In this document: in pieces, positions 43,172-52,399 of the stretch
Position numbering within the stretch: position 1 is the stretch's first letter
Layout: each line of letters begins with the position of its first letter
Assembly: GCA_022711435.1 (NCBI GenBank)
Contig: JAKLFB010000030.1
Location: 1-64,000, forward strand
Direction: 5' to 3'
Length of the DNA stretch: 64,000 bases
Source: Verrucomicrobiota bacterium
Lineage (GTDB): Bacteria; Verrucomicrobiota; Verrucomicrobiia; Limisphaerales; UBA1319
Notes under the pieces: model-generated
The model's input: only the letters and a program-made list of their open reading frames with translations
The model's database searches: none
Told to the model about the DNA's origin: nothing
Position numbers and translations under genes: made by a program

Positions 43172-44170
43172 ATGACGCTGCGTTCGAGAGACGGCATGTT
43201 CATGGCCAGCGGGCGCACACGATGCGGCTCGCGGCTCATGAGGCGGGCAAGACGCGCGGCCATGGCCGGCCTGTGGATCCTCATCGCCGGAGCCGCAGCC
43301 TTGCGCGCGGCAACCATCGCGATTCCCAATGGGTCGTTCGAATCGCCGGCGACCCTGTTTGTCGATACGCACATCGATTCCTGGCAAAAGACTCCCAAAC
43401 CAGACTGGTACGACGAGGGAGGGGGATTTCTTTGGGAGCAGCTCACCGGCCTGTTCCAGAATCCGGCTCCAACCCGCGCCGATCACATTGACAACTGCGA
43501 CGGGAGCCAGGCGGTCTGGGTGTTCGCCGTGCCGGGAGCCGGATTGCTCCAGGACGCCAGCACCGTCGACTGGAACGACCCGGCGCCATCGGGCGATTTC
43601 AATGTGGTGTTCGAGGCCGGCAGCTCCTACGAGCTGACCGCGGGGATCATCGGCGGCGGAGGCAACATGGCCGAAGGGGTGAGCCTCGAGCTGGGCCTGT
43701 ATTATCGGGATTCAGCCGGCCAGATCGTTACGGTGGCCGCCGCCTCCATTGTCCACAGCCGGGCCGTTTTCACCAACAACACGCATCTGGTGGATTTTAA
43801 GGTGCGAACGCCGCGCGTCACACCGGCCGACCCATGGGCGGGCCGGAACCTGGGCGTGCGGATCCTGTCCACGGTCGGATTCGACCTCCAAGGCGGATAC
43901 TGGGATCTGGACAACATCCGGCTCGCCTCGATACCCGATCCGATCCTGATCGAGCCAGGGTGGGCCGGCAGCCGGTTTGGATTCACGATCCGGAGCGAAC
44001 CCGGGCTGCAGCTCGAGGTCCTTTCGAGCGCGGACGCCCGCCTGCCGTTGTCCCAATGGACGGTGGCAGGCACATTGACGAACCGGACAGGAACGGCGGC
44101 GTTTATCGAGACGGCGCCGGTCGAGGCCCGGCGCTATTACGCGGCGCGGCAGGCGCCATCCAGCCCTTGA
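43172..44170 (+). CDS. Secreted protein, paralogue B of the PEP-CTERM protein, with a different tail
   Basis: 332 residues. Signal peptide with a long Arg-rich start (MRRARRAAMAGLWILIAGAAALRA). The mature body matches paralogue A blockwise: IAIPNGSFESP, WEQLTGLFQNP, DHIDNCDGSQAV, DPWAGRNLGVRIL and GYWDLDNIRLASIP. Where A has VPEP and the PEP-CTERM helix, B has IPDP followed by a 75-residue beta-rich tail ending RRYYAARQAPSSP. It starts directly after the paralogue A stop (TGAATG). The ATG at 43199 would shorten the N-terminus. The function of the pair is unknown; they look like a tandem duplication with different C-terminal sorting. Confidence 0.88.
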   Translation: MTLRSRDGMFMASGRTRCGSRLMRRARRAAMAGLWILIAGAAALRAATIAIPNGSFESPATLFVDTHIDSWQKTPKPDWYDEGGGFLWEQLTGLFQNPAPTRADHIDNCDGSQAVWVFAVPGAGLLQDASTVDWNDPAPSGDFNVVFEAGSSYELTAGIIGGGGNMAEGVSLELGLYYRDSAGQIVTVAAASIVHSRAVFTNNTHLVDFKVRTPRVTPADPWAGRNLGVRILSTVGFDLQGGYWDLDNIRLASIPDPILIEPGWAGSRFGFTIRSEPGLQLEVLSSADARLPLSQWTVAGTLTNRTGTAAFIETAPVEARRYYAARQAPSSP

Positions 44171-44187
44171 ACGCTCATCTGCGCCGC

Positions 44188-44976
44188 ATGCAATGGGGGC
44201 TTGGATCCGTGGCGCGAGGATTCACGCTGATCGAGCTGCTGGTGGTCATCGTGATCGTCGGCATACTGGCCGCCTTGCTCTTGCCGGCGCTGGCTTCGGC
44301 CCGGCAAGCGGGCCAGAGAGCCGCCTGTCTCGCGAACCTGAGGCAGGTGGGGATCGCCCTCCACGAGTACGTCCAGGAACACCGCGGCCGGATTCCCTAC
44401 GGGCCGAAGGCGCCGCCCTTCACGAGCCCGGCCAGCTTCTATCCGTCGACTGGGGCGCCGACCAGCCTCCTCTCGCTCGAGACGGGCGCGCCCGTGGGGC
44501 TGGGACGGCTGCTCGAGGTCGAGCTGGCCAGCCAGCCCCGGGTCCTCTTCTGCCCCGGCAGCGATCAGCCCATCGACGCAGGCGCCGAGCTGGCCAAAGT
44601 GGGGCGATACCAGGCGCAAGGCTCCTATTACTATCGCCACGCCGGCAACACGAACCTGTTCGACTCGCACACCCGCACCAACGATCCTGTCCACCTGCAG
44701 ATCGACAACCTCGGCCTGAACCGCAGCGGACAGCCCATCCGCGCGCTGGCGATGGACACGCAATTCCTGAGCCCGCCTGACCTGGCCGCGTTCAACGTGA
44801 AGCCCCGCACCCATCATCGAATGAAGATCGCGGACATTTTGTATGCGGACGGCAGCGCGGCCTCGCGCCGCAATTCCGACGGCCGATTCACGGTCGACCT
44901 GCGCGATTACGGCGACATCCATGACGCCTTCAGCCGGATCCTCGCCGTCCTCGAGCAGGCGGATGCCGAGTATTGA
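44188..44976 (+). CDS. Prepilin-like protein with type II/IV pseudopilin signal
   Basis: 262 residues. The short leader MQWGLGSVARG precedes |FTLIELLVVIVIVGILAALLLPAL, the prepilin cleavage and N-methylation signal. The C-terminal half includes THHRMKIADILYADGSA, like the H-X9-DG region. The start at 44188 gives a normal leader length. It follows paralogue B by 17 bp on the same strand. It is one of three members of this family in the window (also 6513 and 60145); they share the N-terminal signal but differ strongly in the rest. Confidence 0.9.
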   Translation: MQWGLGSVARGFTLIELLVVIVIVGILAALLLPALASARQAGQRAACLANLRQVGIALHEYVQEHRGRIPYGPKAPPFTSPASFYPSTGAPTSLLSLETGAPVGLGRLLEVELASQPRVLFCPGSDQPIDAGAELAKVGRYQAQGSYYYRHAGNTNLFDSHTRTNDPVHLQIDNLGLNRSGQPIRALAMDTQFLSPPDLAAFNVKPRTHHRMKIADILYADGSAASRRNSDGRFTVDLRDYGDIHDAFSRILAVLEQADAEY

Positions 44977-45016
44977 CGGCGTTGCCGGCGCGCTTCATCT
45001 GGGCTACGCTGCAGTC

Positions 45017-45748
45017 ATGGGACGTCAATGGCTGCATGCGAAGCGACTGGTGGCGGGCCTCAAGAAAGGCCGCACCACCAGCAAGATCGTTCGTGAGATC
45101 TCGGTCGCCACCAAGAGCGGCGGAGCCGACCCGGCCTTGAACCCGCGCCTGTCCGCCGCCGTGGAAAAGGCGAAAAAGGAGAGCGTCGCGCGGGATGTCA
45201 TCGAGCGGGCGATCCGCAAGGGCGCCGGCACGGGCCAGGACAGGCTCGTGATGGACCACGTCGTCTTCGAGGGCTATGCCCCGCATAAAGTGCCGGTCAT
45301 CGTCGAGGTCTACACCGACAACGTCAACCGGACCGCGCCCGAAATCCGCGTCCTGTTCCGGCGCGGGCAGCTCGGCACCGCCGGCAGCAACAAGTTCCTC
45401 TTCGACTGCGTCGGCTGGATCGAGGCGCATCACCCCGATCCCGCCATCGATCGCGAGGCCGCCGCGATCGAGGCCGGCGCCAACGAGATCGAAACGATCA
45501 CTCCCGACCAGAACGACGACATCCCCGAGGGCGTTGCTGGCGCGCGGTTCCTCTGCGACCGGGCATCCGTGCATGCCGCGGCCCGCTGGCTCGCCCAGAA
45601 CGGCTGGACGGTCGTGACGAGCGAGATCGGATACCTGCCGAAGAACTACCCCGATCTGAGCGATGCCCAGCGCGCCGAGGTCGGCGAGTTCCTGCAGGCG
45701 CTCGAGGATCACGACGACGTCCACCGGGTCTGGGCCGCGGTGAAATGA
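45017..45748 (+). CDS. YebC/PmpR-family regulator
   Basis: 243 residues. Three-domain YebC family protein; members act as transcriptional regulators or help translate difficult proline-rich stretches (TACO1/YebC). The N-terminus MGRQWLHAKRLVAGLKKGR differs slightly from the common AGHSKWANIKHRK but keeps basic character, and the middle has NPRLSAAVEKAKKESVARDVIERAIRKG, typical of the family. The C-terminal part (WLAQNGWTVVTSEIGYLP) is also recognisable. ruvABC, often adjacent, is absent. A longer in-frame start (44968) overlaps the pseudopilin 3' end and is less likely. Confidence 0.92.
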   Translation: MGRQWLHAKRLVAGLKKGRTTSKIVREISVATKSGGADPALNPRLSAAVEKAKKESVARDVIERAIRKGAGTGQDRLVMDHVVFEGYAPHKVPVIVEVYTDNVNRTAPEIRVLFRRGQLGTAGSNKFLFDCVGWIEAHHPDPAIDREAAAIEAGANEIETITPDQNDDIPEGVAGARFLCDRASVHAAARWLAQNGWTVVTSEIGYLPKNYPDLSDAQRAEVGEFLQALEDHDDVHRVWAAVK

Positions 45749-45806
45749 TCGGCCAGGCCCTGCGGGGCGCTGCACAGATGGACCCCGGCTCAGCAGCCGC
45801 CCGCCA

Positions 45807-47618
45807 TCACGGCGCGGAATCCGGCTCCCAGCCGATGGCGCGGCCGCGGTTTTCGGATTCGAGCCATGCGAGGAGCGGCTGGTAATAGGCCAGCATGGCC
45901 CGGGTCGAGAGCGGCTCCCCCGTGACTTCGAGGAGCAGATCCCTCCAGTCCCGGCACGCCCCCGGATCCATGATCCTGCGAAGAAATGCCGCCACCTCGG
46001 GGTGCCCGGCATAGTTGCACTCGTGCAGCGGCTGGCGGAGGATGCGGCGGGCGATGTGCTCGTGGAGCTGGAATTTCAGGACGGTGGCGACCGCATACGC
46101 AGGATAGTAGGCGGGCGTGTCGTTGATGTGGGTCTTGGTGGCCGGATCGCAGAACTCCTCCCCTCGAGCCGCCGGGGGCTCGACGCCCTGGAACCGCCGG
46201 ACGTATTCCCACCACCGCCGGTTCCACTGGTCCGGCGGCAGCTCGCGGGCGTATAGATCCGCTTCCCAGTGGGTCATCGTGCCCGAGCTCCAGAAAATGA
46301 ACGGCACCGACGAAGCCAGGGCGTCGTTGAGCAGGAGGGCCGTGTCATCGGCGGCAAAGTCCTTCGGCAGGAGATCGACCGATTTCAGGTACGGGATGCT
46401 TCCCGAGGCCAGCGAGACCAGCTCGGCGATCCCCTCGTGGAATCCTGGATTGGCGCCCTGGCGGAGGAGAGGAGGCACCTCGGGGCGGGTGTAGCACCAG
46501 AAATAGTAGCCGTGCCCCAGCTCGTGGTGCGCTGTCTCGAACCATCGCCAGTCCGGCTCGACGTTCATGAGCGAGCGGATGTCGCGATCGAGGTCCACAT
46601 GCCAGCAGGAGGCGTGGGTGTTCTTGCGGCGCCCGGCGCCGGCCGGCACGGGGAAGAGGTCGGATCGCTCCCAGAACGTCGCCGGCAGGGCCGGGAAGCC
46701 AAGGCTGGTGAAGAACGCCTCCGCACGCCGGACGATCCATTCCGCCGATCGGTTCGCAAAGAACGGATCGAAATCGGCGGCGGGAACGATCCCGGTCCAG
46801 TTCTGGCTCCAGCGGTTGTTCAGCCAGTGCGCGGGAATGAGCCGGGGAACGGGCTGGCCGTAGCGGCGCGCCAGCTCGTGCTTGACCCAGGTGTGCAGGT
46901 GAAGATAGAGCGGGCGGAGATCGCGCATGAACCCTTCCTGCAGGCGGAGCATCTCGCCGGCGTTCATGCCGTAGCCGGCCGCCTGGAGGCTGAAGTAGTC
47001 CGGATAACCCAGCTCGCGGGCCACGCCGTTCCGCAGCTTTTGCAGCTCGATCAGCCCCGGCTTCAGGGCGGGTCCGGACTGTTTCGAGGCTTCCCAGACG
47101 GCGCGCCGCTGATCGAGGTTGGTGCTGGTATGGAGGAGCCGGTCGATTTCATTGGGCGTGATCGGCCGGCCCTCGAGCCGGAACTCGAACCCGTTGAGCG
47201 CGGATGCCTGGCGGGTCTCGGCGGCAATCCGGGCAGCGACAAGCTCGGGGCGCGTCATGGGGCCCTCGGCGGCATTGAGGAGCACGCGCTCGAGCTGGCG
47301 GACAACAGGCGGATCGAGCTGCTCGCGATGCTCCAGCAGCGCGCGCGCCTCGCGGATCAAGGCCGGATTGCCCGTGAATGCCGCCCGCGCGCGCGAGGCC
47401 GTCTCGGAGGCCGCGTCGTGAAGGGGGGAGACATCCGTGGCGGCGGTCCATTGGGCCTGGCCCTCGATCGTGATCAGCGCCTGGTGGGCGGCGTTGACCA
47501 GCTCCAGAAACCGGGCCGCGCGGTCCGACAGGGACGCAGGCGCCGCGGGCGGTGAGCCGGCGCGGGCAAAGGGAGCAGCAGCCATGGCAGAGATCAGAAT
47601 CGCAATCAGTGGGTTCAT
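45807..47618 (-). CDS. Secreted M2-family (ACE-like) zinc peptidase
   Basis: 603 residues. A signal peptide (to about residue 20, AAPFARA) is followed by an all-helical gluzincin. The zinc motif is HHELGH (the HExxH class) in WFETAHHELGHGYYFWCYTR and the third ligand is in NPGFHEGIAELVSLASG. The arrangement and the helical segments around matches angiotensin-converting-enzyme-like peptidase family M2, a dipeptidyl carboxypeptidase family. Homologues occur in many bacteria; the natural substrate is unknown. The ATG at 47618 overlaps the stop of the TPR gene upstream (ATGA), so the two are translated together. Confidence 0.87.
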   Translation of the reverse strand: MNPLIAILISAMAAAPFARAGSPPAAPASLSDRAARFLELVNAAHQALITIEGQAQWTAATDVSPLHDAASETASRARAAFTGNPALIREARALLEHREQLDPPVVRQLERVLLNAAEGPMTRPELVAARIAAETRQASALNGFEFRLEGRPITPNEIDRLLHTSTNLDQRRAVWEASKQSGPALKPGLIELQKLRNGVARELGYPDYFSLQAAGYGMNAGEMLRLQEGFMRDLRPLYLHLHTWVKHELARRYGQPVPRLIPAHWLNNRWSQNWTGIVPAADFDPFFANRSAEWIVRRAEAFFTSLGFPALPATFWERSDLFPVPAGAGRRKNTHASCWHVDLDRDIRSLMNVEPDWRWFETAHHELGHGYYFWCYTRPEVPPLLRQGANPGFHEGIAELVSLASGSIPYLKSVDLLPKDFAADDTALLLNDALASSVPFIFWSSGTMTHWEADLYARELPPDQWNRRWWEYVRRFQGVEPPAARGEEFCDPATKTHINDTPAYYPAYAVATVLKFQLHEHIARRILRQPLHECNYAGHPEVAAFLRRIMDPGACRDWRDLLLEVTGEPLSTRAMLAYYQPLLAWLESENRGRAIGWEPDSAP

Positions 47619-48313
47619 GGGACGGAGGACGAGGGTGCCAAGGGATCGCGCGCGTCGGCCATCGCCTGGATTTGGCGGGCGGCGGCGGATGCCGGATCGA
47701 AGGAGATGCCGCGGCGCCAGACCGCAAGCGCATCGGCCAGGCGCCTCTCTTTCTCGAGCAGGCTGCCGTGGTGCAGGGCGATCCGCTGGCGCTGCGGGGC
47801 GGAGAGCACGCCGGCCGGCTCGACTGCCTGCCGCCAAAGCCAGGCGAGATCCGCAGCCACCAGCTCTTTCCGGTCCAGGAACGCAGGCATGTGGATGTTG
47901 TTGTCGGCGCGGACCAGGCGCACCCGAGGATCCAGAGGCGCCCTGGCAACGGCGGCGTCCATCTCCCGGATGCCGGCCTTGACCAGGGAAAGGCGCGTGG
48001 GTGGCCACGTCGTGTCCCGGGCGCGCATGGTCAGGACGCTTCCATACAGGGCGCGGCCGAGGGCATGCTCGGACTCCAGATCCAGCAGGCGCCGGAAGTA
48101 GCGTTCGGCCATCCGGACCGCCTCGGCGTTCTCGAGGGCGCCTTCGTCATGGCAAAGGTCCCCGAGCTCGAAGAGAAGGGCTCTGTTCGTCGGATCGCCA
48201 GCCAGCCGCGCCTGCAGGTCCCCGAGCTGCGCGTCGAAGTCGGAGCCGGCTGCGCCGCTGCCCGGGAGCATCCAGGCAAGCCAGACGATCAGGATGAACG
48301 GGCCGGCGCGCAT
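47615..48313 (-). CDS. Secreted TPR-like protein coupled to the M2 peptidase
   Basis: 232 residues. A signal peptide (ending GSGAA) is followed by helical repeats with the TPR pattern: TNRALLFELGDLCHDEGALENA, AERYFRRLLDLESEHALGRALYGSVL and LADALAVWRRGISFDPASAAA. No catalytic motifs. The gene runs into the M2 peptidase start (ATGA overlap), so it may be a scaffold or partner of the peptidase outside the inner membrane. Divergent from the 650-residue unknown protein at 48411. Confidence 0.8.
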   Translation of the reverse strand: MRAGPFILIVWLAWMLPGSGAAGSDFDAQLGDLQARLAGDPTNRALLFELGDLCHDEGALENAEAVRMAERYFRRLLDLESEHALGRALYGSVLTMRARDTTWPPTRLSLVKAGIREMDAAVARAPLDPRVRLVRADNNIHMPAFLDRKELVAADLAWLWRQAVEPAGVLSAPQRQRIALHHGSLLEKERRLADALAVWRRGISFDPASAAARQIQAMADARDPLAPSSSVP

Positions 48314-48410
48314 CGGGCGGCACTCTACGGCGGGCCAGCGCCGATGCCGAGAAAAATGTGCGAATTCGCTCCTTGAGTTCGCGGGTCCCCTGCTCTATGC
48401 GTACCGTCCC

Positions 48411-50363
48411 ATGGGCGATACGATAACGGCCGTGCGATGGATCGGAGAGCCGTTCTTCGCGCGGAACGCGGAGGGCAAACCGATATCGCGGATTGCCACA
48501 GTCTTTCCGCGGCGCGGGGTGGTGGTGACGATCCCTGGCATTCATGCCTGGCAGCGAGAGGCCTGGATTCAGAAGCTCGGCCAGGAACGCGGGCGCCCCC
48601 TCACCCCGGAGGAGGAACGAGCCGAGCTGGCGCAATCGGTTGACTTGATCCTCGAGCCGGATCTGGTTTTGATCCGGCCGCATCCCGAGGACATGCCGCT
48701 GGCATTCGAGGCGGACGATCTTTTGCAGAAGCTCATGTCCAAACGCCAGATCCGCTTTCTGCATGTGTTGGACGAGCGGGTGCAGGCGGCCATCAAGGCG
48801 CGCGGCGAGCTCTGGCGCATCAGCCCCTTGCCCCAAACGGGCGAGGAGATGCAGCGGATGATCCGCGAGTCGCGCGAGCGGATCGCAGGGGATGCGATCT
48901 ACTACTTCAACCGGATCACCGGCGCACGGTATCTCACCTTCTTCGAGTTCAGCCGGCTCGAGGCATTGCCCGCGCCCGCCCTGGCTCAGCACCTCGCCGA
49001 AATCCAGGAATACTCCAAGCGCCGCAACCGGCTCGGCGAATTCGAGGTCTGCTTTCTCGGCGCGGATCCCGCCTGGGGCCCCGCCGCCTTCGCCGGATTC
49101 GATTTCCTGCGTGCGGACGAAAACGCGCTGCGGGAGCGCTATCGGGAATTGAAACAGCGTTTCGAGGCGGCCGTGCCGCCCGAGCTCCGCCGGGACCAAC
49201 CGGAGGATCCGGCGTGGCGGACGCAGATGATGAAGCGGCTGCTGGGAGGCAAGGGCGAACATCTGACCGAGGCGGTGCTCCAGGGGCTGAGCCCCGAATT
49301 CTATCTGCAGATCCACTGGCTGCCGGGGGGGCGATTCGAGGAGGGCGAGTTCATCTTCGACACCGTTTATGACGAATTCGAAGATGCGCCCGGCGATCCC
49401 GAGCTGGCGGACCTGTGCGATCCCAAAGCCCGGCGTTTCATCTTCAATTTCATTCGCGAGTTCGGGGACCTCGAGTATGTGAACGTGGGGCGGGTCGAGA
49501 GCTCGCTGTCGCTGCGGGCCAAGATGCCCGGCCGCCGCGCCGTCTATATCGCCGAGCTGAAGCTGCGAATGGACGAGCGCCGGGTGGCCCGGATCCTGCG
49601 CATCCAGAAATGGGGGATCCACGAGCATCTCGAGGCGGGCAAGGGCCTCCTCCAGGCGATGCTCGAGGCCGAGGAATACACCGAGTACATCCTCGACCGC
49701 CGGCTCGGCTGCCGGCAATTGGGGATGAACCTCTCCACCCGGATCGTCCAGCGCAAGATCTTCGAGCGGTATCAGGGCAAACGCACCGAATATCTCGGCT
49801 GCCAGATTGGATCCACCTATTTCGAGCGCGAGTACATCTTCGGCGTGGCCAGCGACAAAGTGCCGCGATCCAGGCTCGAGCAGCCGGAATACGCCGTCGG
49901 GCTTGCCCGGCTCCTGGGACGGGCGGCGGCTCCCAACATCATTGTCGGCCGGACCACGCTCGAGAAGGTCGTCATATTCGACGACGGAGACGAGGTGGTC
50001 GTCGAGGACGAGAACGGCTGGCCCAAAGCGATCGTTGTGTCGGATCACACGGGGACCTTCGTGGATTTCAACAGCCCGCTCGAGCACTTCGCCGAGGCCT
50101 ACGCGCGGCCGGTCAATGAGCGGCTTCCGCACCTGCCCAATCCAGCCCTGTTCGCGCGCACTTACATCGCCGGATTTGCGGAGCAGTTCCTGCGCGTCCA
50201 AGGGGATTACCGCCGGCGCCGGCGCGCCTTCGACACGCTGTTCCAGCACGAGAAGCAGGATCCAGGAAGCTTCGCCTTCCGCTGGCTGCGGGTGCTCTCG
50301 CGGCTGGACCAGACGGACGGACGCCGGCTGGCAGACCGAATCCAGGCTTTCATCAAGGTCTGA
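48411..50363 (+). CDS. Unrecognised 650-residue protein
   Basis: 650 residues. No signal peptide, membrane segments or familiar catalytic motif were recognised. It is Arg/Glu-rich and well structured through its length. Striking stretches are FPRRGVVVTIPGIHAWQREAW near the start, GRFEEGEFIFDTVYDEFED in the middle, and GRTTLEKVVIFDDGDEVVVE followed by IVVSDHTGTFVDF near residue 520-560. The gene is followed 54 bp later by an ABC exporter pair on the same strand. It was not possible to assign a family; it may be a lineage-specific cytoplasmic protein. The ATG at 48411 was chosen; upstream in-frame sequence has no better start. Confidence 0.8.
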   Translation: MGDTITAVRWIGEPFFARNAEGKPISRIATVFPRRGVVVTIPGIHAWQREAWIQKLGQERGRPLTPEEERAELAQSVDLILEPDLVLIRPHPEDMPLAFEADDLLQKLMSKRQIRFLHVLDERVQAAIKARGELWRISPLPQTGEEMQRMIRESRERIAGDAIYYFNRITGARYLTFFEFSRLEALPAPALAQHLAEIQEYSKRRNRLGEFEVCFLGADPAWGPAAFAGFDFLRADENALRERYRELKQRFEAAVPPELRRDQPEDPAWRTQMMKRLLGGKGEHLTEAVLQGLSPEFYLQIHWLPGGRFEEGEFIFDTVYDEFEDAPGDPELADLCDPKARRFIFNFIREFGDLEYVNVGRVESSLSLRAKMPGRRAVYIAELKLRMDERRVARILRIQKWGIHEHLEAGKGLLQAMLEAEEYTEYILDRRLGCRQLGMNLSTRIVQRKIFERYQGKRTEYLGCQIGSTYFEREYIFGVASDKVPRSRLEQPEYAVGLARLLGRAAAPNIIVGRTTLEKVVIFDDGDEVVVEDENGWPKAIVVSDHTGTFVDFNSPLEHFAEAYARPVNERLPHLPNPALFARTYIAGFAEQFLRVQGDYRRRRRAFDTLFQHEKQDPGSFAFRWLRVLSRLDQTDGRRLADRIQAFIKV

Positions 50364-50417
50364 GCGTCCAGGACGCCGGCGAGCTGGGCGGCGCGCCGGC
50401 CAGGCAGAAAGGCATCC

Positions 50418-51155
50418 ATGATCGAAGCCTCCGGATTGAGCAAGGTGTTTCGGGACCGGCGCCGGGGCCGGGTGCAGGCGGTCGAGGCGGTCTCGTTCAC
50501 CTGCCGGCCCGGCGAGGTCTACGGCCTGCTGGGAGCCAATGGCGCGGGCAAAACCACAACCTTGCGGATGCTGGCCACCCTCCTGCGCCCCAGCGCCGGC
50601 ACCGCGCGCGTGGCCGGACACGACGTCCAGAGCGAGGCGGGCGCGGTCCGGGCCCGGATCGGCTTTCTCTCCGCGGCCACCGCATTGTACGGCCGCCTGA
50701 CCGCCCGCGAGCAGGTCGCCTACTTCGGGCGCCTCCATGGGATGCAAGATGCCCGGCTGCGGGATCGAGTAAACGAACTGTTCGCCTGGCTCGAGCTGGG
50801 GCCCGAGGCCGAGGCGCGCTGCGACCAGCTGTCGACCGGCCAGCGGCAGAAGGTCTCGCTGGCCCGCACCCTCGTCCACGATCCGCCCGTGATGATCTTC
50901 GACGAGCCGACGATGGGGCTCGACGTGCTGGCTGCGCGCGCCATCATGCGGTTCATCCAGAACTGCCGGGCTCGGGGCAAAACCGTTCTCTTCTCCTCGC
51001 ATGTCATGAGCGAGGTCGAGCGCTTGTGCGATCGGGTGGGCATCATCCACCGGGGGCGCCTGCTGGCCGAGGGCACCGTCGGCGGCCTCCAGTCCGCGTA
51101 TCGGGAGGCAAGCCTCGAGGACGCCTTTGTCCGGGTGGTGGAGGCCGGGGCATGA
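50418..51155 (+). CDS. ABC transporter ATP-binding protein (NatA-like)
   Basis: 245 residues. A single nucleotide-binding domain: Walker A GANGAGKTTT, Q-loop region LSAATALYGRL, signature LSTGQRQKVSLAR, Walker B VMIFDEPT, and the H-loop SSHVMSEVERL. It is of the ABC-2 exporter type (as in NatA, CcmA). The ATP drives the permease encoded next, whose ATG overlaps its stop (ATGA). The substrate is unknown; NatAB exports sodium in Bacillus. Confidence 0.94.
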   Translation: MIEASGLSKVFRDRRRGRVQAVEAVSFTCRPGEVYGLLGANGAGKTTTLRMLATLLRPSAGTARVAGHDVQSEAGAVRARIGFLSAATALYGRLTAREQVAYFGRLHGMQDARLRDRVNELFAWLELGPEAEARCDQLSTGQRQKVSLARTLVHDPPVMIFDEPTMGLDVLAARAIMRFIQNCRARGKTVLFSSHVMSEVERLCDRVGIIHRGRLLAEGTVGGLQSAYREASLEDAFVRVVEAGA

Positions 51156-52399
51156 ACGCACGCCAGGCGCGCATCGTCTGGGGCAAGGAGGTCCGGGAGC
51201 TGATGCGGGACCGGCGGACGCTGATCTCGACGCTGGTCCTGCCGGTGCTGCTGATTCCGCTGCTGGCGGTGGGCTTCGGGTTCCTGACAGCCCGCCAGGC
51301 TGGCAAGGTCCGCCAGGAAGCCCAGCAGACCGGATTGAAGGTCATGGTCCTGGGCGCAGAACGGGCACCGGGCCTGGTGGCTTTCCTGGCGCAATCGCCC
51401 GTGCTGCGCCTGGCGCCGGCCACGCCCGATTATGCCGCGCGGATCGCATCCAAGGAGGTCCGGGCCGCGATCGACATCCCCGCCGGGCTGGAGGCGGGCG
51501 ACGCAGGCGGCGGGCTGGCCCTTCCCCCCGAGGCCGCCGGCCTGCCCGTCGTCCGCATTCTTCATTACATGGGCGAGTTCCGGTCCCAGATGGCGGTCCG
51601 CGAGCTGCAGCGTCTGCTGCGCGAGTACCGGGACCGGGTGGTGACCGCCCGGCTGGCCGGCATGGGCCTGACGAGCCGCGACCTGCTCGCGCCGTTCGCC
51701 GTGGCCGAGGAGAACGTGGCCGCCTCCCGCAAGGTCAGCGGCAACCTGCTCGGCGGCATCATCCCTTACATGATCGTCATCCTCTGTTTTGTTGGAGCCA
51801 TGAATCCGGCCATGGACCTGACGGCCGGCGAGAAAGAGCGAGGCACGCTCGAGACCTTGCTCACCAGCCCGGTGGACCGGAGCAGCCTGGTGGTCGGCAA
51901 ATTTCTGGCGACGCTCGCCGCAGCGCTCGCCAGCGCCACCTTGTCCCTGGCATCGTTCGGCGCAACCTTCTCGATCCTTCCGCTGGCCCTGTCGGCATCC
52001 GGACCGGATGCTCGAGCGAGCCTTCTGTTCTCGATCAGCCCGGGAGGGCTGCTGGCGGTTTTGGCGATGATGGGGCCGCTGGCGGTGATGTTCTCGGCGG
52101 TGCTCCTCGCGGTGTCGCTCTTGGCGCGCAGCTACAAGGAAGCCCAAAGCTACGGGGGGCCGATGATGTTCCTGGTCATCGGGCTGGCGCTGGTCGGCAT
52201 GCTGCCCGGGATGGAGCTGACCTGGCGCTACGTGTTCGTGCCAGTCACGAATGTCAGCCTGATCAGCAAGGAGATCCTCACGGGCCGCTTCCCCTGGGGG
52301 GCGATCGCTGTGGTGTTCGGCAGCAGCTGCCTCTACGCCGGCGCGGCATTGGCCGCCGCCGCCGCCGCCTTTCGACGCGAATCGGTCTTGTTCCGATGA
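51152..52399 (+). CDS. ABC-2 type permease (NatB-like)
   Basis: 415 residues. One N-terminal membrane segment (TLVLPVLLIPLLAVGFGFL), a large extracytoplasmic domain (about 45-190), then at least five membrane segments starting at IIPYMIVILCFVGAM. The cytoplasmic loop EKERGTLETLLTSPVDR is the typical ABC-2/NatB coupling motif. It pairs with the ATPase before it. The last 67 bases overlap, in convergent orientation, the 3' end of the radical-SAM gene at 52333-53850. Substrate unknown. Confidence 0.92.
   Translation: MNARQARIVWGKEVRELMRDRRTLISTLVLPVLLIPLLAVGFGFLTARQAGKVRQEAQQTGLKVMVLGAERAPGLVAFLAQSPVLRLAPATPDYAARIASKEVRAAIDIPAGLEAGDAGGGLALPPEAAGLPVVRILHYMGEFRSQMAVRELQRLLREYRDRVVTARLAGMGLTSRDLLAPFAVAEENVAASRKVSGNLLGGIIPYMIVILCFVGAMNPAMDLTAGEKERGTLETLLTSPVDRSSLVVGKFLATLAAALASATLSLASFGATFSILPLALSASGPDARASLLFSISPGGLLAVLAMMGPLAVMFSAVLLAVSLLARSYKEAQSYGGPMMFLVIGLALVGMLPGMELTWRYVFVPVTNVSLISKEILTGRFPWGAIAVVFGSSCLYAGAALAAAAAAFRRESVLFR

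Noticed and set aside
48147..51161. 1,004-residue antisense reading frame across the unknown protein and ABC ATPase
   Set aside because: No recognisable motif and it crosses several clear genes; the ABC ATPase on the plus strand is unambiguous.
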